Of a stretch of 64,000 nucleotides of DNA, positions 1 through 11,313 are shown one piece after another (position 1 is the stretch's first letter; each line of letters starts with the position of its first letter). Under the pieces are notes generated by a model. That model had not been told where the DNA came from. It ran no database searches and saw nothing but the letters and a program-made list of their open reading frames with translations. Made by a program: the position numbers and the translations under genes. The stretch is from Aphrophora alni (lineage: Eukaryota; Arthropoda; Insecta; Hemiptera; Aphrophoridae), in NCBI GenBank assembly GCA_963513935.1, contig OY740774.1:27609949-27673948 (forward strand). The letters are read 5' to 3'.

Positions 1-692
1 AAATTTCTATTATAAAATGTTTTCTTTCCAAACTGGTATACCAATTGAACCTCTCCTTTCTAAATTAGCTTTCATAGAGCAGATGTGTTTCCATATATCT
101 TATCACAGTGGATTGATAATTTGGTTCAATCGTTCTATTTTAACTCATTTTAGTTCTATAGTTTATTTAACTCTTGATGACGTAATATTTTTTATATTGT
201 ACTTACAAATTTTATCTATATATTACCAATTTCAATTACTCTGAAGCCATGCCTATACAATGTTCACGTCAAAGATAATAATGGTGTACTGTGCATCCTT
301 ATATCTCAGCATAATCTTTCTTTCAAAACTATTGTTTTTCACCAAGTTCCAAGTTTCCTTTTTAAACTGAATGAAGAACGATCACTAGCTACCAAAAACA
401 TCTCTAATAATTCGGTTTTCACTAAATTTACTTTCTTTAAAATCTCACGAACAATATAGAACTTCACTTAAACTTTAAACAAAAAAATTTATACAAACTA
501 ATTAATTTTAAAAAAATATTTAAAACATGTTCGCAACACTTTTGAATACTACAACTTTGAAAACTAAATGAGGCCAGCTTCGTGCAACACGGATTTCGGT
601 GCCCAATGGGTGTACACCTCTTTCAATAACAGATTCTGTAACTCAAATAAAACTCCCAGACTCCACTCTGGTTAGCCGACTTCGATGCTTAC
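1..692. other. Sequence 3' of exon 19, no gene recognised
   Basis: AT-rich intron (or beyond) after the exon 19 donor. I see no convincing further THOC2 exon, poly(A) signal context or mobile-element end. A weak possible acceptor near 640 is recorded among the rejected items. Confidence 0.5.
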
Positions 693-733
693 CTTCGATG
701 ACGTACTGCCATCCGTTTTTCTCCTCTTTGTGT
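693..733 (-). CDS. THOC2: THOC2 exon 19 (local), 41-nt microexon with KRRK
   Basis: Very short exon, local residues 1051-1064: D(split)TKRRKTDGSTSSK. It was found by looking for the KRRK basic motif that should follow DPDR. The acceptor is gatttcag and the donor gtaagc. Its leading AC completes the Asp codon begun by the final G of exon 18. It ends in phase 0, so the coding region continues below position 693. The KRRK cluster is a likely nuclear localisation signal. It is too short to stand alone, but phase, sites and motif agree. Confidence 0.78.
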
Positions 734-1393
734 CTGAAATCAAACACATTCATTATATAAAACTTGTACAGAAATATAAAATTTTAGAATAGTATATGAG
801 GTGATAGAGGAAATTAACCTTTAATCAATAAAATAAAATAAATTAAAATACGATGGTCTTACAAAACAAACGTCTGTACTTGGTTAATTATCTAGTCATT
901 TGAGCTTACTAAGGGCATACTGTAACATAAACCGATCCTCACCTATGTGCAACCATCTTTGAAACGATTGTAGCACTCTTAATATGTGCAATGCCCTTGG
1001 CTTCACCATCTAAATCTTGCTGAATTTTGAAATGATTTCCACAAGGGTATCAACAAGTTTGATACAAAATTTTATACAATACAGCTGTCATTTTGCGGGA
1101 AATGAAAATATACAAGTGTCAAGTATACTCTTTGCTCAGAGGACGACTCTTAGTAATCTAACACTCTCTGCAGGCAAAAAAAAAAAAAATGCACGCATAT
1201 GCATGAATTTACTCTCCACTTTCTCAACGGATATATTCTTCCGTGCTTCATTTGTTTCATGGGAAAAATTCAGGTGAGACACTTTTTGAATAAACTTGTT
1301 TATATGTTAGTAAACACTATAGAAGTAAAAATTTTCAGATTTTATTTAAATATGGTATTTAGGTTCAACATTAAGAATTGTTGCAAAAGTTTG
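734..1393. other. Intron sequence, no gene recognised
   Basis: Part of the 2.7-kb intron between exons 18 and 19. It contains an A14 run near 1176. A short stretch around 1243-1275 resembles 5955-5990 (CTTCAT-TGTTTC...GGGAAAAATTCAGGT), suggesting a small dispersed repeat. The two reading frames across 1017-1429 show no family signature. Confidence 0.45.
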
Positions 1394-3148
1394 TTAACCC
1401 TGGAAGAGGTGTATGTTAATTTGTCTTAAAAATTCTTCGTTTGTTTAAAAATTAATAAAATATATTATTTTTATACAAAACCTAACTTATAAAACATCAT
1501 TTTTCTCAGAAAGATGCATAGAATTCACCTATGTAATAAAAAATTTTTTTTTTGTGAAACGGTTTTGAAGTAAGTAAGTTACATGTCAAAAACAAAGTTA
1601 TCATTTTTCAGGAAAAACCTGTATCATCCAAAATCAAAAGCTTACCACATTTTTCTAAGATATACAAAAGTTTTGTGTAATATTTTTGAATATATTTAGA
1701 AAAAAGAAGAAAAAATTGTTACATTTTCAAAATTAAAAAAAAAAAATTACGAAAAATGTTAATTTCATCATTTTATTTTCAAAAATTCACTAAAAATAGT
1801 AATATATATATCTTTTACACAACTTCTATATGTCATTATATTCAGAAAGGTGCATAGAATGTAGGTGTGGTGTGAAAAAAAATGTTAGATGTATCACATT
1901 TGGAATTTTTTGGTCAAATACCAAAAAATCGGAGGGTAAAAGAGTATAATTTCACAGAAATGGTAATTTAAACCATACAAAACATTTTTTTGAATTTTTT
2001 CAAGTATTTCTAGAGATTTGTAATATATTTGTGAATATATTTAGGGGAAACATAATAATTTGTTACATTTTCAAAATAAAAATAACGATATCCCCTAAAA
2101 AGTGATACTCTGACGGTTTAGGTTAGGTTGGACACCTCGACAATTTAGGCGTAATTAGTAACTTTCTAAAGCTAGGCCTAAGACAAAATCATTAAATTTC
2201 ACTAAAACAATATACTTTACAAAGAATAACATACATATTTACTTGTATAATCAAATAAAACACTCTATTTAAGAAAATTTGGTTATAGCCTAGATTTACA
2301 ATTTACGTTTTAGGTTATCCCAAATATAAACCTTTCACAAACTAAAAATTCACTCAAAAACATAAACTTTAGAAATAAAAACACATATATTGTAACTTAT
2401 ATACAAAATTTATATACAATTTGTATACACAAACCTTCAAAATAACAAATATCTAATCCCAAAACAATATGCGCCACACCTAATATTACAGTTTTTACGT
2501 CACACAATTGCTATGTTTGGAGATCAAAACAAATCCTTCTAAGTAAGTATTTGCCTATATCAAGTGGTACCAACTTATAAAATGAAATTTCCTTTACAAC
2601 ATACTGTAAAGAACGAATAAGTTTTTCTACTTAGAAAAGGGATTACGTCATTTCGTAAACTGCACCGAATGCCAAATGAATTTCGTCCTGTCAAGTTTCT
2701 TATATGGTCAAGTAGAAATATCTCTGGATCTGTGACGCAGAAAAAATTGTAATCTACGGATTGAAAGAGAAAGATGTGATCTATAGAACAGTGTTTTGGT
2801 CAACCCATTTGACAGATAAATAGAGTTGTAATCATATGGGGGAAAATGGCGTCACGTTTACGAAAAAGCGCAGAGTTGAAATTTACGATTTTACGCATCA
2901 AAAATATGCGAACTTCACCAATTTTTGGAATATTATTTATAACGTTTTGTGGTATTTGTTTTGCATGATTATGCATCTACGGAACATTAGCTTTCCAACG
3001 CTATTTTATTTATTGCGATAGGACAATTTTAAGTGGGCGTAATGTTGAATTGCAAAATACGTGTTTTATAGTTGGTGAAGTCAGCCATGACTAATGTCGC
3101 GACCACTTTTTTAGGCAAAAAGTGGTCGCCTACCCGTTCGAGGGTTAA
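1394..3148 (-). mobile_element. TTAA-flanked piggyBac-like non-autonomous element, copy A
   Basis: Bounded by TTAA at 1394-1397 and 3145-3148. The ends read TTAACCCTGGAAG on the left and, inverted, TTAACCCTCGAACGGG on the right. The left part holds two AT-rich units of about 330 bp, each with a box resembling the reverse of ATGCATCTTTCTGAGAAA (near 1500 and 1835). The middle and right parts match copies at 22.6-24.0 kb and 61.95-63.4 kb. A perfect 13-bp-arm palindrome lies at 3099-3129. No transposase frame was found. piggyBac elements are known to duplicate TTAA; assignment here is by ends and target only. Confidence 0.75.
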
Positions 3149-3447
3149 CAAATTGATAATTTTCAAAATGGCAACTATCTTTCATGTTTGATATTATGGT
3201 ATTAAAAACGAAGAGGAAGGCAATAGGTGACCTAACCATATTTTTATATGTAGAAGCGTCCAAGAAGTAGAAGACGTAGTGAAGAAATGAAGAATAGGAG
3301 AGGATTGAGAGTTGAAGATATTCAGGACATGATGGTTTCACGTGCGAAAATGACATTAGTGGTAGAATCCTAATAATAATAAATAATAAACACAATTTTT
3401 TTTTCTTTTTGTTAACTTTTCTTATGATTGGAGTCTAGAATTCTAAC
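3149..3447. other. Intron sequence beside exon 18
   Basis: About 300 bp between the TTAA element and the exon 18 donor. An open frame on the minus strand (3111-3395) overlaps the element end and has no recognisable content. Confidence 0.4.
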
Positions 3448-3628
3448 CTCTATCAGGATCGGGCGGCTCAGAGCTGCGACGTTGCAAAGAACCAGAACTA
3501 CTGTTAGACACTGAACTCAGCTCCCTGTCATCAACACCATAGTAAGCTCCACTGCTGGACGCATAGTAGCCACTTACTCGCACTGCTTCATCCTTGCTCA
3601 AAGGCATGGCTTCAATATATCTCTCTTC
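3448..3628 (-). CDS. THOC2: THOC2 exon 18 (local), Ser-rich tail
   Basis: Codes local residues 991-1050 plus 1 nt: EERYIEAMPLSKDEAVRVSG, YYASSSGAYYGVDDRELSSV, SNSSSGSLQRRSSEPPDPDR. SEPPDPDR is followed in related proteins by an Asp and a KRRK motif. The donor is gttaga, a poor match; if it is not used, the frame stops at a TAG (3445-3443 on the minus strand) one codon later. The acceptor is gattacag. Exon 19 supplies the expected continuation in phase, so splicing is preferred. Confidence 0.86.
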
Positions 3629-4024
3629 CTGTAATCATACAATACAAATATTTTCATTCTTTACATTATGAATAACAGCAATAACAAATTCTGCAAATTA
3701 TAACAAACTACAAAGGGGGAAAAAAATATTACAAAATGTTTGCAGACAGATTTGTACACAGATTGTATTTTATTATATCTTGTACCACCTAAAAATAGAT
3801 CTAACCATTTCATTATATAGTTAATTTTTATATTGCTTATATTTATACTGTATTTATATTATAATATACTAAACTGTATTTTGTATAATAGATAGCCTAG
3901 CTATTTAAAATTTCTACCATTTTGACAATGTGATGGAATGTTGCTGGCTATTTATCTTTAAATTTCAATATTAAGTATAACCACAGTTGGTACTTGGTGA
4001 ATTTATTAAATTCCATAATATATT

Positions 4025-4071
4025 GTGACAGTTGTTTCACAATTTAGCATCTTCAGACAACAAGCTGTCAC
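4025..4071 (-). repeat. Hairpin with hammerhead-like core, Penelope-type remnant?
   Basis: On the minus strand GTGACAG and CTGTCAC (7-bp arms) close a 47-nt hairpin. Inside are CTGAAGATG, a short stem and GAAAC, in the order of a hammerhead-type ribozyme core (CTGANGA...GAAA). Penelope-like retroelements are known to carry such motifs. Two similar hairpins occur in this window (47803-47960 and 56698-56740), all sense to THOC2. No reverse transcriptase is attached, so the family call is tentative. Confidence 0.4.
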
Positions 4072-4216
4072 AATAAATTGTTGAATTGTGAAATTTATAA
4101 ATGAGAAAATAAAGAGTCAAATGTAATAGTTATTCTTAAAACAAAAACATCATTTGCATGATGTTATAATTTTAACAAATAGTTTGCAATACACTCATAA
4201 TTCATTATAAACTTAC

Positions 4217-4364
4217 TCTATATCGTTCCTCTCTTGAACTGTTTTTATCTTCTCCTTTCTTTTCTTTGACACGTTTCTCTGCATCCTCTCTTCTTTCTTC
4301 TCTTTTCAGAGCTTTCTCTTTTTCTAACTCTTTCTCTTTAGTTCTTTCAAATTTGTCTTTTACT
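4217..4364 (-). CDS. THOC2: THOC2 exon 17 (local), KE-rich tail
   Basis: Codes local residues 941-990. It reads VKDKFERTKEKELEKEKALK, then REERREDAEKRVKEKKGEDK and NSSREERYR. The highly charged Lys/Glu/Arg composition matches the KEKEKE tail of vertebrate THOC2, probably a disordered RNA- or protein-binding region. Acceptor atttcag, donor gtaagt. Open reading continues upstream into the intron, so a longer unspliced reading is possible but not needed. Confidence 0.9.
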
Positions 4365-6696
4365 CTGAAATAACGATATATTTGATAAAACAATTTACAA
4401 AAGATAAACAGTGAATTAATTAAATACGGAAGAAGTCTGGATAACAATATGTTATAAATACTTTAAAAAAATATTGACCTTGTTCAAAATTTAGGAAGGA
4501 AGATGAATAAGGTCGAAACTAAAAAAAATCCAATTATCTTAAAATGAGTTTTCACGAATTTGATTACTTTTATCTTAATAAAACGTATTAATCACTATTT
4601 CTTCAGAAATGAAGGTTTGGTAGTTATCAGTTAAAAATATAATCTAACCTAATCACGAGCAACGTTTTTAATGTCCGAAAACAGTGAAAATTATTTGAAT
4701 AAAATTTTGTTGATATGTGAAAATTTACAACGCAAATAATAATGCCATACCACAAGTCAAAGAAAATTACGATTCAATGAATAATTTGGAGGGAAAAAAA
4801 ATGGTGACAAAAGTATATTTGAAAGTTCAGAACTATTCACAAACTGTAATTATTTTTTACTTGCAGTTTAAGCTATTAATAGTCAGATTTAACCAAAATT
4901 TTACAATGATTTTGAAATAACCTTTTCAACTTTTATATAACCCCTTGATGGTTATTTCCCCTCTTTAACTTATAAATCCAGATTAGGATTTCAATGTTTT
5001 TATTAGCAGATTTACAGTTTAGTAGAGCTGATTTAGAGAAAGTCATAATTTTTAGTTTTAGTCTTATGCTATAAACGTCCCAATTTTGAGTTATTTACAA
5101 AATGAAAACCACTTGGAAATATGGCCAAAATTAAATATATCCACATACAAAATTTTATCACAATTGGTTTGGGTTTTAGAACACGGAACTTTAACATAAA
5201 TTTTTTGATCTATCGTATAACTTTCTCTGTACTATGAGAAACTAAACAAAATCCAGGCTCTATTAAATTAAAATTATTGAAGTCATTTCTGTGATATTTC
5301 GTAAAATTATATAATACCAGAAAGCAATGTTGACAGATTCCAATAACAAATGACAAAACTATAACTGAAGAAGGTGTGATTACAATAGTGAAGAACAGTT
5401 ACCAAGAGGATCCTGTGACTCATTGGTAGAGGGCAAATTTGAGATTTCTAAACAAAACCTATTTCAAAGGTTATTGTTGGTGGTAACATGACGAAATTAC
5501 TCAAATTCTAACAAATAAAGTTTATTACTTTCAAACCTTCCAGTTTTTCTATTATTCAACATTATATTAATAGCTGTTAGGAAATAGCATTAACCTTTAC
5601 CGGAAATATAACTCATATTAAGTTTTTTAAAGAGAGGATGACACAACTTTGCCAGACATTATTCACTTGTCATTGTATGTTGAACTCCCCAAACAACGAC
5701 CCCGACTTTCTGTACACAGTGATCATGAAGTTTAGATATGACCTCAAAAACCAAGTTTGCAGTCATGTGAAATGACATTAATTCATATAAGTTTGGTTGC
5801 TCCTCAAGTTGAAAGGGACCAGATTTCATGAAAAATGAAAAACCAATGGGTACTGAGTACACTTTCTCACTCATAGGCTGACTGGCAAAGCCTGAAGTTC
5901 TCTGAGGGTGGGGGAAAGTGTACTTATCCACTTGCCCACCAGACTTCACCTCCTATGCTTCATCTGTTTCTACGGGAAAAATTCAGGTCAAATATGTTTT
6001 TAACAAACCTTTTACTGAAAAATGTTGTTCCAACAGCTAGTCTATTTTCTTTTCTTGGATATCCGTAGGATAAAAGAACCTTGTAATCGTCTATAAACCC
6101 AACATTTTAATCTCAGATTTCAAAATTTATTTCAGCTGTTAAAACAAACTTTTTTTTGTTCTGGTCTGTCTCCTATTGGTAACACTTTTTCTGTGTTTAA
6201 AGTCTTTACTTTATGTCCGATAGACATATAGAATCAGGAGAGTAAAACACAATACCAACAATCGGGCTTGTATTGACATAATCTTTAAATAGTTCAAACT
6301 TCAACAGATAGGCCTCTACCAACTGATCCACGCCACTCTAACAATTAAGTAACAATTAATTATCTAAGCCAGTACCAATTAAGTATAGTGAACATGAACT
6401 GACTCTTTTTTTAAACTCATTTTTTGTCGAAAGGGATACATTCTATCGTATAATATTTTCTTTTTTTGTCACACCAATACTTCATGAAATATTGAAGTTT
6501 ATTTATTTAACTTTACATTTAAAAGCAAGGAGGTTTAAGCAATTACTTAGCATAATAACAATTTAAATCTTCTGAACATATTATGATTTAATATTTATAT
6601 AAGACTAAAGCATGTTAAGCACTTTTACTAAAAATGAGCAATGTAGGAAAAACATTGACCCCCCCCCTATTTATTTTATAGTAATATTTTACTTAC
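4365..6696. other. Intron 16/17, no gene recognised
   Basis: 2.3-kb intron. A 96-residue open frame on the minus strand (5659-5949) with PHPQRTSGFASQP has no family resemblance I can name. A C8 run at 6659-6666 sits just upstream of the exon 16 donor side. Otherwise AT-rich sequence. Confidence 0.4.
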
Positions 6697-6841
6697 GGAG
6701 ACTGTGCTCCTTTCTTTGAGATTTCCACATTTTTGACTGGAGAGACAGAGTCAGATTGAGTTCTGTTGAGTATACGTCTCTCTTTGGTAGTTCTTTCTTT
6801 ATTTTTCTCAGTAACAGTTACTACAACTAATTTTTCTTTAT
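6697..6841 (-). CDS. THOC2: THOC2 exon 16 (local), C-terminal charged tail
   Basis: Codes about local residues 893-940: DKEKLVVVTVTEKNKERTTK, then RTQSDSVSPVKNVE and KKGAQSP. It is rich in Lys, Glu and Ser. SDSVSPVK offers a Ser-Pro site of the kind common in this nuclear tail. Acceptor aattcacag, donor gtaagt; phase 1 in, 2 out, matching both neighbours. The intron before it is the largest (8.6 kb). Confidence 0.86.
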
Positions 6842-7417
6842 CTGTGAATTGTAAACAAATTAATACACAAACGGATAAACCACTAAAATTAATATTACTT
6901 TACTATAATACAAAAACATTTTATATCAATTAACATTCATAAATTGAAGCTATAAATTGTTTACTTAAATAGGAAAATAACAAATATTATTGGAATATAA
7001 AAATGAATTGCATTATGAGGTTAATCCGTGTTTATAAGGTTTAAAGAGTACTAATCCTGATCATGAATATTTTCCTAATTGTGTACTACATAAGATTTTT
7101 TTTAAATATTTTCATCTCACCTATACTGACAGTTCGATTTTGAGATAAATAAGAGTCAAGTATTGAAATGATATAGGATTAACCGTTATTGAAAATTAGG
7201 AAGCTAATTTTTATAAAAAAGAAATAAAAACGTAGTTTTGAAATTAAATGTAAACTCATATGTGAATTAAGTTATACAAGGCGATACCTATGTAACAATT
7301 TTAAAAATAGGGTAAGAGGTAATCAAATTCAATTTAACAATAAGTAAGTTTGGAATTGGAGAGAAAATAAAAAAGAAATGTTAAGACAGAATCATGGGTG
7401 AATTTTTGAAACACATA
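6842..7417. other. Intron sequence, nothing recognised
   Basis: AT-rich start of the 8.6-kb intron between exons 15 and 16, up to the pogo-like element. No motif seen. Confidence 0.4.
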
Positions 7418-8273
7418 CAGTAGACGCTCTTTTATCCGGCATTCTAAAAACCGGCACTTTCTACTAACCGGCATCAGCCGAGCCATTCACGGTCGGTTTT
7501 TTCCGGTTATGTTCGGGCGGCTGACAGGCCTCAACTGACATTTCCCACCAGTGCAGTGACTGCGTACGCCGTTTTTGTCACCGTGTGACACTAAATTCAA
7601 CTTTTGCAAATTAGTGTGCTCTATTACTGTGTCTTTAGAAAGTATTGGCATTTAACCTTTGAATATTATGTATTTACTAAAATTAGTTATTATAAAATAT
7701 GTAATATACATAAAAAAAAAACAAACATTTTGATTCCTACATCGGAGTTACCGCATTCATCACTAGCGGTATCACTTTCACACAAACAGTTATGAATATC
7801 ACTTGAATTGCCAAGTTCACTCATTTTTATATGTGTAATACTACACTGAAAACACTACTGATACACTAAATAATCATAAAATAAATTGTATTTACCAAAA
7901 TAATATAGACAAAAACACTAAACAACAATTCACTGCCGGAACGCAACATCAAATTGTCTTTTACAGGCTTGCTAACATTGATTTTTCTTATAACCATTGA
8001 TAAAATTGTGCAAAATGAATAGAGCGTCTTTTACTCAGAGTTACTATATAAAATACATGTAGTATGGATAAAAGTTACCGTTGGTATATCGATTTTAGCA
8101 AACCTTGTTCAATTAGATCGCGATCACAACTTTAGCACTGTGGCCGCGGCAAAATAGATCGCGATCACGACTTTTAGCACTTGGAGGGAACTAGATACGC
8201 TTGATTATTTGGCAAAATCGGATATCCGGCATGGCCGTGGTCCTGACCGTGCCGGTTAAAAGAGCGTCTACTG
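7418..8273. mobile_element. pogo/Tigger-type MITE with 24-bp terminal repeats
   Basis: Flanked by TA on both sides (7416-7417, 8274-8275). The ends are CAGTAGACGCTCTTTTATCC and, inverted, CAGTAGACGCTCTTTTAACC, continuing as GGCA: one mismatch in 24. CAGTAGAC...CCGGCA ends with TA duplication are typical of pogo/Tigger elements. Near the right end a segment with TAGATCGCGATCAC is repeated twice, about 40 bp apart (8113-8182). No intact transposase; a short minus frame from 7826 (MSELGNSSD) is of unknown meaning. Confidence 0.82.
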
Positions 8274-8448
8274 TAGTGTTATAATGGTAAACCACTAGAT
8301 GATGTTGTTATGTTGGATATTTTAGTTGGGTGTTATATGATATCAAGTAGAGAATTTTTTTTTAATTAGAAGCAATAATAACTAGAAGTATAATTTATAC
8401 ATAACTAAGAAGAAATGAGAAAGAAACAATGTATGGATAGTGTAACAG

Positions 8449-8458
8449 GGGGGGGGGG
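8449..8458. repeat. G10 homopolymer
   Basis: A run of about ten G in otherwise AT-rich intron. Confidence 0.8.
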
Positions 8459-8870
8459 TCATTAACTGGAAGCTGTCTATGTAGTTTGAGTTGAACTGAA
8501 CAGACAGACTCAAACATAAAACCCATTGGTAGTGGAAGGAGAATGATTTCTGATGTTACATAAATGTTCAGTAGAGGTGACTAGAAGGTGAAAAAGAAAA
8601 GTCGGTTCAGAAAGATAGTAGTCATTTATGGAAGGGTATAATTTTTTGAAAGGTTATTTTTAATTAGTGTAAAAATCATACAAAAGTGCGATTTAATCAT
8701 TTTTGGTAAGGCGTCCCAACAAAACGGCCACCGAACTGTATATTTTGAGGATTGTAGATTGGAAAATCTAAATTAGGTTAAGAAATGTTTTTATGTATTT
8801 TTCTATAAAATAGATATTTTGATAATGATTAGGTTAATGACCTATGAGTTTTGAGTAGTTTGAGTGGAAT

Positions 8871-9118
8871 AATTCCAACTCAACCCCTGGTAGAAAGACT
8901 GTAGTCAGAATGGAACTCAGTACGCCGAAGAACCTATAATGCTGAGGAAAGCTCTGATGCAAGGCATCCAATCAAAATGGACAAGTAACTATATAATTCC
9001 AACTCAACCCCTGGTAGAAAGACTGTAGTCAGAATGGAACTCAGTACGCCGAAGAACCAATAATGCTGAGGAAAGCTCTGATGCAAGGCATCCAATCAAA
9101 ATGGACAAGTAACTAAAT
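8871..9118 (+). repeat. 124-bp tandem duplication
   Basis: Two copies of a 124-bp unit starting AATTCCAACTCAACCCC at 8871 and 8995. They differ by one substitution near the middle (CCTATAAT versus CCAATAAT) and at the junction. Near identity implies a recent duplication. The unit itself is GC-richer than its surroundings, and I do not recognise it. Confidence 0.9.
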
Positions 9119-9633
9119 CATGAGCAAACATGGTTTGGTGATTTAGGGTTGTAACTCAAATAAAATCTACAATAGTTAGGGATCAAGTTAAAATAGTAAT
9201 AGTGTGATAAAATAAAACTAGAACACAAATAGTATGCGAGAATTTGTGTTCTGATTTTATTCTATCAAGTATACCATCTCACAAGTCAAGCTCAATATTT
9301 ATTTATTAATAATAATGTGTAAAGGGTTAGGCATGTTAATTAAGTGTATAATATTATTATGAAGTTTTTGAGAAGAATTATATAAATATAATTTTGGATA
9401 AGGTGTCTAAACAAAAAGGCTGTTGTTGTCCATATTTTAATAATAAATGAATTTATAAAAAGAATGGCCTTGAATAGCGTTGTTTTGCTGAAAAAAGGTG
9501 TAACAATAATTGTTATAAATTAGTGTATATGTAAACTACATAATAAATAATTAATAAAGATTTATAGTAATTATAAAGATAAAAACTAATATAAAATAAA
9601 TGAATAAGAAATGGTGAAAAATCAGTATAAACA
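9119..9633. other. Intron sequence, nothing recognised
   Basis: AT-rich sequence between the duplication and the hAT element. Confidence 0.4.
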
Positions 9634-9964
9634 CAGGGTGGCTAGTGAAATGGTATTTTGAAATTCCCTGACTTTTCCCTGATACTTTTCCCATTTTCCA
9701 GACCGATCAAAACTATCCATATATACTACTTTGATTGTTTATGAAAGACATGTAAGTATGGAAAATTGTAATTAGAAAATATGAACCATAGAAAGTCATA
9801 ATTCTTAAATGTTTAGAAGTTTTTTTTAAACGTAAAAAGTACTTCAAACAATGTTATTTTTTATGATCTAAAATCCAAGATGACTTATATAAATTAACAG
9901 CATAGTTTACCCCCTAAATATATAGTGGTCACTAAAGACAAAAACAAATTATCTTACTTGATCA

Positions 9965-9972
<8 letters not shown>

Positions 9973-10017
<45 letters not shown>
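9973..10017. repeat. (TA)n microsatellite
   Basis: About 22 TA units inside the hAT element. Confidence 0.95.
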
Positions 10018-10018
<1 letters not shown>

Positions 10019-10756
10019 CATGACTTCTTGTAGACATGATACATAACAAATACAGTAACTACAACTCAATAATAATAAAAAAGGAAATCTTTACTAATTA
10101 CTATAGATTCTAGCCTGATATTGAAGTCATATAAAAGTTGTAAAAAAAAAACCACAAAAATATGTTTTAAGCAAAATATTTTACATTTAAAAAATGTTTT
10201 ACATTTAAGTATGATGTTCTAGTGGGTTTATGATTGTAGCATGATGGGTCTGCTGGGTGTGTCATGTGTATGTTTCTAGAAATTTATCTAGTGTTGTCAA
10301 ATCCATTAAAAATAGTGAAAAAATCTCATTAATAACCATTATACTATCAACAAGAAGAAATAATATCTGTGATGCAGTTTCCTTTAAATGTTTTTAACAT
10401 TTAAAAAATCTATGACACAAAATAAAAATATATCTAACCTATATATATTTAAAATATGAATAGTAACACATACAAAAGGCATAAAACATATTCTAATAGT
10501 CTTGATTCTTTCTTTATAAAAACCTATATGAAACTTAAATTAATTAATTAACTTTCAATTAATTGTATAGTAAACAATATGTAGATACAAATAAGAAAAT
10601 TTTAAAAAATAGAAAATATTTTTAATACCAACTATTTATCTTCAAAAATCGAATGGTTTTATTATTTAAAACTATCTAAGTACCTTATTAATCATACTAA
10701 ATTATTAATAGCCCAAAAAACACATACAATCATAAGAAACTGTTAATTCAACTTAC

Positions 10757-11313
10757 CACATTGAGTGAACTATTAGATAACCAATTTTATCTCGTTGTAA
10801 CTGCATTTTGTTTGCAATTACGCTTTCGGGAAACATGATTTTGAAAAGGGAAACATCGCGGCCGGCTGTACGCAACGAAGTGTGTGTCAAAACACTTTCG
10901 ATAGACCACAGAATCTCTGCTTTTGTTACGTTGTCATTAATAAGAAACGATTCTAAACCAGTTTTATTTGATCCCGGATTATTTTGAATAGAAGTTTCTT
11001 CAATAGGCTTAACTATGATTTCGGATTCCGGCGATGTAGTATTTTGACTAGTACTGGCTATTGGTAGTGATTTATTTTCAGTGTTCATAAAGTAACGCAA
11101 AGAAGTGGAATTTGCTGTTACAACTGATAACTTTTTGTGTTTTTCGCCATTCATATGACTTGAAACAGCACGACGACCCATATTACTTAAATTAAATGTT
11201 TTGCAACAAACTTTACACTTTGCCACTTTCGGATTTTGCGAAACTCTTTCAAGCCACGGCGCGAATAACGGATCATTAAGCCAATCTGGATTAAAAGTAG
11301 TTTGCTTTGACAT
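10757..11313 (-). pseudogene. hAT-family BED zinc-finger protein, first coding exon only
   Basis: An open frame of 185 codons that starts with Met and runs into a perfect donor (TGTG|gtaagt at 10757/10756). Residues 33-59 hold Cys33-x2-Cys36 and His53-x5-His59 in AKCKVCCKTF...VSSHMNGEKHKK, a BED-type finger. Later comes ILWSIESVLTHTSLRTAGRD and MFPESVIANKMQLQRDKIGY, a block found N-terminal to the catalytic region of some hAT transposases. It has no internal stop. The rest of the protein is not in the 1.1 kb between the donor and the element end, so it is a fragment, or part of a spliced gene whose later exons are lost. Confidence 0.72.

Noticed and set aside
510..640. Possible terminal THOC2 exon after an acceptor near 640 (reads NLLLKEVYTHW)
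   Set aside because: The acceptor lacks a good pyrimidine tract and the translation does not resemble a THOC2 tail; an alternative frame is equally open.
5659..5949. Minus-strand frame of 96 residues with PHPQRTSGFAS
   Set aside because: No splice sites in phase with THOC2 exons 16 and 17, and no recognised family; left as intron content.
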